NCBI GenBank assembly: GCA_036674765.1
Contig: JARVKI010000187.1
Location: forward strand, 1 to 28,704
Reading direction: 5' to 3'
Length of the DNA stretch: 28,704 bases
From: Seiridium cupressi
Lineage: Eukaryota; Ascomycota; Sordariomycetes; Amphisphaeriales; Sporocadaceae
Shown: positions 21,418 to 28,704 of the stretch, piece after piece
Position numbering within the stretch: position 1 is the stretch's first letter
How the letters are laid out: each line of letters begins with the position of its first letter
Notes under the pieces: generated by a model
Databases searched by the model: none
What the model was told of the DNA's origin: nothing
What the model saw: only the letters and a program-made list of their open reading frames with translations
Translations under genes and position numbers: made by a program

Positions 21418-21693
21418 CCGGCCAAGTGGAAGGACTTCCCACCCAGAATGGGCAGTTATGTCCAGTGTAACAAGTTATCCGGAGGATGAAGGTCGTGGCT
21501 GCAAAGCAAAACAACTGGACACACATTCCTCCTAAATTTCCCGAGCCATCAATCAAGAGCAACCAGAAAATGCTTTAGGCATGTATCAATAAAATGAATT
21601 TGGCTATCGTAAACGGGCAAAGCAGTTGGGGCAATTCTCGCCTTACGTCATAAGCAACTATGCCAGCTGAATACAGTATTTGCATCCCTTTTC
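21418..21693. other. Gap between convergent oxidase remnant and secreted-protein gene
   Basis: This 276-bp gap separates the + strand oxidase remnant and the - strand cysteine-rich gene, whose 3' ends face each other. It has no open frame of note and should hold the 3' UTR of the secreted-protein gene. Confidence 0.5.
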
Positions 21694-22200
21694 CTAATAA
21701 CTGTACGTCAATGGATAGAGACAAATACCGATACAATCGGCCCCTCCATTGGCGGGATCGCAATCATCACCAGGATCATCGTAACACTGCGGTCCTGCTC
21801 TTTTCTCAGACTTTGACGTAGCCCACTTTTCGCACGTTTCCCCAATAATCCCTCCGCACGTTGGGGTGTCGTTCGCAACGCAGATGCCCGGCATATCGCA
21901 AGCCATGCCACAATCACCACGACGAGGATCATCGATACACCTGTACTTATCGGGGCAAGGCTGCAGTGTGCTCCTAAAACCACCGCACGATTGGTAGATA
22001 TCTGCTGGTGGCTCGATGATGTCCACTGGTACAGTCGCTAACACGCAAGTGCCGCGGCAGCGATTGAGGTCAGTGCAGTCCGGACTGTTGGGTACACAGA
22101 TTTGAGGCTTCGGGCAAGGTGCAAGCTTCAACCCGCAACTGTTGGCTGAAGTTGTCGTCATCAGTGCGGCCACGAGGAAAAGAAATAATAATGTAAACAT
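21694..22200 (-). CDS. Secreted cysteine-rich protein with three six-cysteine modules
   Basis: Intact single-exon gene of 168 residues. It opens with a strong signal peptide (MFTLLFLFLVAALMTTTSA, cleavage probably after about residue 19). The mature part has 18 cysteines that fall into three consecutive blocks of six, about residues 22-52, 73-107 and 114-161. Spacings are C-x6-C-x5-C-x6-C-x5-C-x3-C; C-x9-C-x5-C-x8-C-x3-C-x5-C; C-x7-C-x15-C-x7-C-x8-C-x3-C. The block starts (C-G), the Pro-Cys-Pro of blocks one and two, the acidic Asp-Pro turn before the fourth cysteine of blocks two and three, and the G-x-C ends recur, indicating internal triplication. The absence of free-cysteine imbalance fits a disulfide-knotted extracellular protein. 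Candidate roles are effector-like, inhibitor-like or wall-associated, but nothing in the sequence decides. The start is the only ATG before the hydrophobic core, and a TATTTATC element lies about 60 bp upstream on the same strand. Confidence 0.85.
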   Translation of the reverse strand: MFTLLFLFLVAALMTTTSANSCGLKLAPCPKPQICVPNSPDCTDLNRCRGTCVLATVPVDIIEPPADIYQSCGGFRSTLQPCPDKYRCIDDPRRGDCGMACDMPGICVANDTPTCGGIIGETCEKWATSKSEKRAGPQCYDDPGDDCDPANGGADCIGICLYPLTYSY

Positions 22201-24814
22201 GGCGATGACGGAATTGGATAATGCCCCTTCAATAATGAGATTGCATTGAATGACTTGATAAATAGGGCTATTCTTGTTCTGGTATCGTAAGAAGGAATGA
22301 ATAAGATTATCGTAATCTAGAAAAAGTTCTCGATAAATGTAAGGGAATGAGAAAAACCACTCAAGCTCCTCGGACTCGATATTTATTTATGTACAAGGGA
22401 GACTTCTTGCACATGAGTCTCCTGAAGAACGTGACAGCCTTTCCGTATCGTGGCTTAGCAGCCGCTGGCATCTTCACAGGAAACGAGAGCTTCCGAAGTC
22501 AAAATGCATGCGCACCGTTCTCGAGCCAATAACCATGACAGATATAATTAGAATAAGGAACGACGGTAAATCAATGGGCTGTCTTGGCATAAACTTTCAC
22601 CTGGCCATGAGAGCCTTACCGGGCTATCGAGCCAATCATCCAGATTAGATTGCGGCTGCTGAGTTCTTACGAGACACGGCATGGTCCCATGTTTTAACAG
22701 AGAGCCAATCATTTGATATGAGCGTACCTTTAGACACCTCGAATAGACTCGTCAATATAACTATTACGGGATGCAACAGCCTTGATTGGCTAAATTGTGC
22801 GTTCTAAAAGACTTGTCTCATCGCTTCAGCTGGAACGTTGCTTCAAGCAGGCAGGATAAGCCATCGTACTTCCTATTCTAAAAGACCGATTTAGTCAGCG
22901 TAGGCTCAGTGCTATCTTATGCCCTATTCGGTGTGAGACTGATTTCATTCAGTTGAGACATACTGCTAGTCTCATCATTATTACCATTACGGCATTGCGA
23001 TTATGGGGTGGTATTAACAGCACGTAAACCTCCAAGTTATGCAGAACGTGTCTTGTGAGCGCAGCGATGGTTTGAGGCTGTTTACTTTCACTGGGGTAGT
23101 CTCAGATCGAGCTCCAAGATTCACTTGTCTCGTTATTATGATGTGAAGAGAGAACTCCGACTTGCTAAAGACAGCATGCGTAGAAAACATCACCACGGCT
23201 GTTAACCATCTGAATTCGACGTCCCGTGAAAGCTGCGGATGATCCTCGAATAATGATTATAAACGGAACCCTTCTCGAATTCCAAATAACATGCATGTAG
23301 TTGTGAAACAGGTTATCTCTATCTCATTGAGCAGCGATCATCAAATAATTTTTATTTATCCGGCTTACTAGATCTACTCACACCAGCTCATAGGACTGTG
23401 GAGCCAGATCTTTCCCGGAGTTGTAAGAAATTGTCCAGCCTTTTCCTTTAGCAAACAGACTTCTACTCGATGTGATATGTATGATTATTTCATATTTCCC
23501 CCGAGCCATCTTATGTTTCGTTGCAGTAACACGTGAAGCTTTGAAATTATTTTCTTTTATTTCGCAATAAGTCAACCGGCAGATGAGTAATTTGCAATCT
23601 GGCCAAGCGGGGCGTGGAAGACCATATTCATGTCCTCCTTCGGTCATATCGTGGAAACCTTAATGGATCCATTACGGAGGAGTCATAAGCATTTTCTCAG
23701 AGCGCAGTCATGGCAGCATCGATGATGATTGCCCAAGAGGGCACTCCTGCAGTACATATGTGCCAGAAAACAGGCAGCCAACAGACCGCAATAAGTTAAT
23801 ATAGCACCACCTCCAACATAAATCGGCACAGACCACCCCATAGCATCAACTCAGACTCAGGAATCACAAGTGAAAGATAACTGGGTATAGGGCAAGAGCT
23901 TTGATGATCAAGTCGTGCATGTTATACGGGGCCCAGGTGACGGTGGTGAGAGCTTATTGGTAAATAAGCGTCCGAACGATTACTCATTACCACCTAGTAC
24001 AACGCACATTGGCGTAACGGCCACTGATGCTAGGTATACGGGACCGGATGCGCTGTTCAGAGTTTCAAACGACCCGGCACATAAAAATTAGGGGTATTAT
24101 CTCCTTCTTTCTCTCCTTACGGTGATTGAAACGGTGTCCGCATGTATAACTGAGCCGAAACCGTCCTAATATCTTTCTGGGGATAAATTGCAATATATAT
24201 GGCGACATTGATAGAATTGCTACCAATCGGACTAGAATTGGATAATTCGGTTCGTGGCAACCGAATCAGCTTCCTAAAGGATTTCTTCGTTACCATCTGA
24301 ATATTATTGGACCATTTACTCTGAAGTATTTAGGGAGCATATCTCCCTGGATTCACCCGTAGAAACAACAGCAGCTTCAAGAATCATGTGATTCATCTAA
24401 TATATGTAATTCGACTCAGTCATCGCACTTATGTTTCATTTCCTTTTATATAACTAATAGGCAAATCCCTTCCTTGCTACGATGTATATGTAGTCACGGT
24501 AGATTAACTAAACTTAACCCAGTATTTATCGCTGGTGGAACCAACTACCTATATTATATATACATCGATGTATCCATTGGCAAATTGGACAGCAATCAAT
24601 GAGCAGCAACCATGATCTGGCCGCCTTGGAGCTGACATAGTATAGTCAGTATGGAAGCTGATCAGATTCGCAATATACATAAGAAGGGGTCTCCTCTCCC
24701 CATATCTATGACCCACGAACACTTCCCATAAGCGCATTCATTATTGAGACTTGATATTGCTGCACCGTCCTCGTATTACCACTTTCGGCTTCCCTGACGA
24801 ACTCACCTGATCAA
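22201..24814. other. Long AT-richer gene-free stretch
   Basis: There are 2.6 kb without a recognisable gene. Open frames are 60 to 90 codons and unremarkable (for example 89 codons on the - strand at 23378-23647). By eye the sequence is more AT-rich and TA-rich than 5-17 kb, which could reflect old repeats mutated by RIP, but I see no transposase, reverse transcriptase or long terminal repeats. The first 100 bp hold the promoter of the secreted-protein gene. A short hairpin at 24245-24266 (8-bp arms) is within chance expectation. Confidence 0.5.
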
Positions 24815-25309
24815 ATGGCATGCGGTAAATTACCTCCAGGATGGGGCTCCTTCACCCAGACATGGCATAGCGAGCCATACCCATTCATCTCCCCGGTACA
24901 GCCAGAGCTCTCTACTCGAGGGAAAATTATTGCCACCACTAGCGGAGGCACCATAATGGTTTAAGCTACTGCAGTCGCTCTCGCGAAAGCCGGCGCCAAA
25001 TCCATCGTCATATCCGGGCGGTGGGCAGACAGGCGCAAGGTCGCCCAAGCCACTTTTCTAGCCATTGCCTCCCCGGAGGTCACTGTTCTCTACGAGCCCG
25101 TTGATCTCCTTAACCAAGCTCAAATGTTGACGGTGCTCGACTCTATCGCGCAGAAAGTTGGCAAGATCGATGTGCTCATATCCAATGCAGGCGTATACGG
25201 CAATCCAGGACCAATGGCTACGTTCAGTACCAAGGCTTTTGTGACAACCTTCGCGACTAACGGTATAACAGCACTGCTCGCTTTCCAAGCCTCCTTCTTT
25301 AGTTCTTAG
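24815..25309 (+). pseudogene. Short-chain dehydrogenase/reductase pseudogene, truncated
   Basis: SDR enzymes are NAD(P)-dependent oxidoreductases of about 250-300 residues with an N-terminal Rossmann fold. One frame runs through the region, starting MACGKLPPGWGSF and continuing GKIIATTSGGT, ATAVALAKAGAKSIVISGR, PVDLLNQAQM, VGKIDVLISNAGV, then SFFSS and a stop. The cofactor motif, normally TGGGxGIGxATA in this style of protein, is wrecked: three residues and a TAA stop (24962-24964) stand where the last glycines belong. The Asn-Ala-Gly motif is present, but sequence homologous to the catalytic Ser/Tyr-x3-Lys half is absent after 25309. About 165 codons remain of an expected ~280. Both defects make it nonfunctional. 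The remaining frame is otherwise undamaged, so the loss seems more recent than that of the adhesin. Confidence 0.85.
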
Positions 25310-28300
25310 CAGCCAAATCGAGAATCTTACATACATGTGTACTGATGAACATATGCTCGGTTACAAAAGCAGGTAGAGTACTTCGATTGAGAATAAGCCA
25401 ATATGGATAGTAGGACAATGGTGAGCCGATACTTTTACGCTTCTGATCATTGATGTGACTCGAAGTCGGAGATACGTTGGACGCAACCGAACCTGGAGGA
25501 GTTCCCCCATGTACTTGAATAGAAAGCCATTCATATAGCCAACTTGGACCGTGCTACCTATTCAGAATGAGGCTGATGGGTCCGAGCTCCTCGGGGCTTG
25601 CAAGGCCAACTTGGAACAATTCTATACCATATTATATTGTGTGACTATTCAATACTTGTATATAGCATATGACATCTTTGGTATGGTCTGATGAGAAATT
25701 TGAAGTAAAGTTGATGGTGGTAGAGCTAATCGAATAGAGAGGGAATGTCAAAAATCACACAAAAGCACGCCAACCTTTTGAGATGGTTCTCATTTCAAGA
25801 AATCTCTTGATACCAGATTTGACCTGGGTTACGAACGGTGATGTGCCGGTTGGGGTTTTGCAATAGCACGACTCCATGGCTTGCTGACACATTAGTCAGT
25901 CCATCGTGCAATACGAATGGCAGCTCAAGCCCGGTAAGGTGTCTGGTCGAGCCCAACCACAGGCAAGTCAGATTGTCTAGCTGATTCTATTCGCCGCCCT
26001 GCAATTTCAAGTACCACAGATTACTGGTCGTAATAGATTAACCCATCAAGGTCGACTGCTTTTACCTGAATGCCACGCGGTGCTGGCTAGTATTGATTGG
26101 TTTGAAATTCACCACGAGACTTTGTCTGGGCGAGTGTTTGTACCCAATGTGTTGAAGCCCAAGCGTCGAGGTCGCAGAGTTACTTGCCACAAATTCCAAC
26201 CATGATGAGTTGCGAACCATCTTAAATGCCTATTGGAAGCAGCATAAACACATGCACGACAGTCATTAGGGTCTGGCGAACTCTAGTGGATATCGCGTTA
26301 CCCAAATATGGCTTGTGCACTTGACAATCTCATATGCTTGTGGCCGAATTGGGGTCGGGCCACGCCGTAATGGCCACGATTGGTCGCTCATTGATGGTCT
26401 AGGTGGGTCAGTCGTTCATAATAGGGCTTATCTGGAAGCTTCAAACAGAAGGAAGCTTGGTCTATGATGTAGACGGCAGAACGGACTATGAAGGAGGGGT
26501 ATAAACTACCAGAGGACAGACTCCACCATTACTAGAAAGTATCAACTCCTGTTCATCCAGAGACATTATGCTCGGTATCATTTAAGCCACGGAATGTTCG
26601 TATCTGTCTTGGTACAAGTGGTGAGCTTGCGGCTGGTGGCGTGAAGGTTAAGGCCAGTTGCGGGTCGAGCCCAAACCCGCCCAGATGGTTTTGTATCCTG
26701 GCTGGAGCCGGACCGAAAATGTCTGAAGGGGAGACACGAATGATTCGTACACCGTGATGACCTCATTTGGGCGATCGAGAGCCGGGGCTGTGCTTCTCAT
26801 GTTAAACAGCGTAGCAAGATTTGGGAAGCTTGATTATAGACATTTCGGTTCGAAGTGAGCTTGTGTTCAAAAAGAACGTGGCTCGCGATAAAAAAGCAAG
26901 AACCAAAAACATTGGTTTAACTATTGACTACCTTACCTACCTACATGTAGGGAAGACATGAAGCTAAGGTTTTGGCTTGGAAACCACGAGAACCGCTGGC
27001 CTTGGCCGAGGCCGCAGCGGGGGAGCCCAGGAACGAACGGCGGGAGCAGAGGCTCGTCTTCCCGTGTGCAGCTGAAACAGCGCCGGCGTGCTTGAGTCTT
27101 GGGCTGAGATTATCTTGTTCTCGAGCTTGTGCAAATATGAGTAAGTAGTGCGAGCGTTCGAAAATCTGCCGAGATGCAACGTCGCAAATCCATCATGAAA
27201 GCCGGTAGCCAAAGAGAGCGCTTTGACGCAGGGATCCGTCCAACCAGGCACGGCTCAGAAGGTTCAACGGCGCTCATCTAACTTTTCCTCTGCCTTGCAG
27301 TCAACATGTGTCGACAGATCGGTCCATTTAACTTCTGTCAATCTGACTGCATGCACACATTGTTTGCTGTGCTCTAGCTCGAGCCCGGCATCACGTCTTG
27401 TGCGCACGTACGAATGGCTTCGCATGGAATGCGCAACACTGCGGCAGGTGTTTCGTGCAAGCCGTGACAGCAGAGTTGAGTGGCTGGACTTCTCATCACA
27501 CACATGCTGCAGGTCGGCTCGATGCAACTCTCAGCGATGGCTCCCGGCCGTGCCCAAGTTTCTCGGTGATCATGGCCAATCACGACTAGATCCAGTGTCA
27601 CGGAAGCGTGGGTTGAATCTGAGTTCCGAAGGGTCCCCGCTTCAGGCCTCAAGACAGGGGAGTAGTGATCCCTGGTCGTCACATTGAGTGCATGCATGAG
27701 GTGGAGACGTGCCGTCACGCGAAATCTTATTGCGCGCCTAGTGCTTTTGTCGTAAGTACCTGCTACAGCTGGGCTCTGCACTCTGCAGATTGAGTCATGC
27801 CTATAGCTGGTGAGTATGCATACACGTTGGCTGCGATATGATTGCTGCCTTCGGAAGAGGCGATGGATGGATGCCAGCAATGTTGATGCTGTAAAGATGG
27901 GGCGTGGATGACATTGCTGTCGTTGCCCCCGAAGCTGTAAGTTTTGGTGCCATGAGCCCTGCGCTAACAGCGAGGCGTGCACCCACTAATTTCATGTTCC
28001 TGGACCAGGCCGCCAGCCCCAGTAGCCCCAATCACGCACTTGCGCCCTTCTGTCTTAGGCCACGATACTGAGAAGCAAGCATGCACCAATTCCGGCGCAG
28101 AGATGCAAGGTACCCCGTTCGGGGGCGCAGGGATTGCGAAGAGATGGGGGCTACGTACAGCCAGTGGAGCGATGATAGCGGTAGTTCTGGGGGGGATGGA
28201 GGCAGGACCCTCCCTGCGAGAATGTATGTACCACTCACTTCAACTGTCATGTCAGATTCCTTTGCATCTTCCGTGTCCCTCTCCATCACCGACAACGACA

Positions 28301-28632
28301 ACAACAACAACAACTACCAAGTGGGGAGGCTAATTCTTGCTGTTCAGCTTCGTTTTGGTGTCTCGTGATTTCCCTGACACATTGCTTGCTGCCCCATAGT
28401 GAGACATGCAGCAGCAAGCACCACCATTTCGGCCCTGATGCGCCCCTCGTCGTTCGCCCTGCGCAATTCCACAGTGCCCCCGAGAATCCGCAACAAACGA
28501 AGGGTTCTCCTAGAACAATACTGCGGCCGAGACATAGAATGACAGCTTGCTCCTAACAGATGGTGGCTCGTCCCAAAAGCAACATTAGAGCGAAGCCGGG
28601 CTCATGGTGTTGCATTCGCTGCCGAGACCCGT
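25310..28632. other. Long stretch without a supportable gene
   Basis: There are 3.3 kb from the truncated dehydrogenase to the right-hand G-run. The longest frame, 202 codons on the - strand (27374-27982), and a 154-codon + frame (27223-27687) overlap each other and have no motif, signal peptide or believable composition, so I treat them as chance. The 27.0-28.6 kb part appears more GC-rich than the sequence before it and carries a short AAC run. The lost 3' half of the dehydrogenase was looked for here by motif (Tyr-x3-Lys context) and not found. No tRNA or transposase is evident. Confidence 0.5.
28298..28314. repeat. Short (AAC)n run
   Basis: About 17 bases of AAC units are preceded by GACAACG. 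The same GACAAC/AAC composition occurs at 3283-3306, and both read Asn/Asp or Thr repeats in translation. It is a simple low-complexity repeat. Confidence 0.7.

Positions 28633-28704
<72 letters not shown>
28633..28704. repeat. Poly-G run at the right end
   Basis: 72 consecutive G end the window. This mirrors the 74-C run at the left end, so each strand terminates 3' in G. The pattern fits an assembled contig extended on both sides into G-only base calls, as happens with two-colour sequencing chemistry when signal is lost. It is not a telomeric repeat. Confidence 0.9.

Noticed and set aside
24245..24266. Hairpin with perfect 8-bp arms and 6-base loop
   Set aside because: Several such hairpins are expected by chance in 28 kb, and there is no adjacent gene end or T-run.
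9041..26680. Similar short words GGTCGAG(T/C)C...AACCC at about 9043, 25945 and 26663, as possible dispersed repeat ends
   Set aside because: Similarity covers fewer than 20 bases and does not extend on either side; no target-site duplication or internal element could be seen.
27374..27982. 202-codon - strand frame
   Set aside because: Rich in His, Arg and Cys without pattern, and overlapped by + frames of similar length; GC-rich sequence makes long chance frames likely.
1..28704. A biosynthetic gene cluster containing the FAD oxidase, dehydrogenase and Zn2Cys6 factor
   Set aside because: There is no backbone enzyme (PKS, NRPS, terpene synthase), two of the three members are pseudogenes, and housekeeping-type genes lie between.

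Overview
This window looks like a stretch of a filamentous ascomycete (Pezizomycotina) nuclear genome, possibly a whole contig. Genes are split by short introns (50 to about 160 bp) with GT...AG ends and CTRAY-like branch sites. The recognisable families are typical of moulds: a Gal4-type Zn2Cys6 activator with the fungal middle homology region, a GLEYA adhesin, a berberine-bridge-type FAD oxidase and a small cysteine-rich secreted protein. I cannot name the class or genus from sequence alone. The window begins with 74 C and ends with 72 G, so each strand ends in a 3' G-run, which most likely marks sequencing or assembly ends rather than biology.

Layout. 75-4931 is gene-poor, with only one doubtful spliced coding stretch (about 2189-3251). 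4932-17298 holds the intact genes, all on the + strand: YOS9 (ER lectin of glycoprotein quality control, 4932-6471), a LITAF-type zinc-domain membrane protein with a PPSY motif (11320-12566), a MAL-activator-like Zn2Cys6 transcription factor (13269-15883) and an AlkB-family Fe(II)/2-oxoglutarate dioxygenase (16591-17298). A badly decayed GLEYA adhesin pseudogene (9552-10889) lies inside this block. 17299-28632 is poorer in genes and by eye more AT-rich up to about 25 kb. It has a small two-exon gene for a 45-residue protein (18784-18999), a broken FAD oxidase (19967-21417), an intact secreted protein with three six-cysteine modules on the - strand (21694-22200) and a truncated short-chain dehydrogenase pseudogene (24815-25309).

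How the genes relate. I see no operon-like or biosynthetic cluster logic. The intact genes serve separate cell functions: ER-associated degradation, endosomal or plasma-membrane protein sorting, probable sugar-related transcription control, and nucleic-acid demethylation or oxidation. The shared theme is contrast. Four core-type genes are intact, while three accessory-type genes (adhesin, oxidase, dehydrogenase) are pseudogenes, and one likely secreted accessory gene survives between two of them. This fits a core/accessory boundary or subtelomere-like region under gene loss. No CRISPR array, rRNA gene, convincing tRNA or complete transposon was found, and I found no strong evidence of a wholly new system. 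The best candidates for novelty are the triple six-cysteine secreted protein, the LITAF protein with its extra C-terminal domain, and the 45-residue protein.
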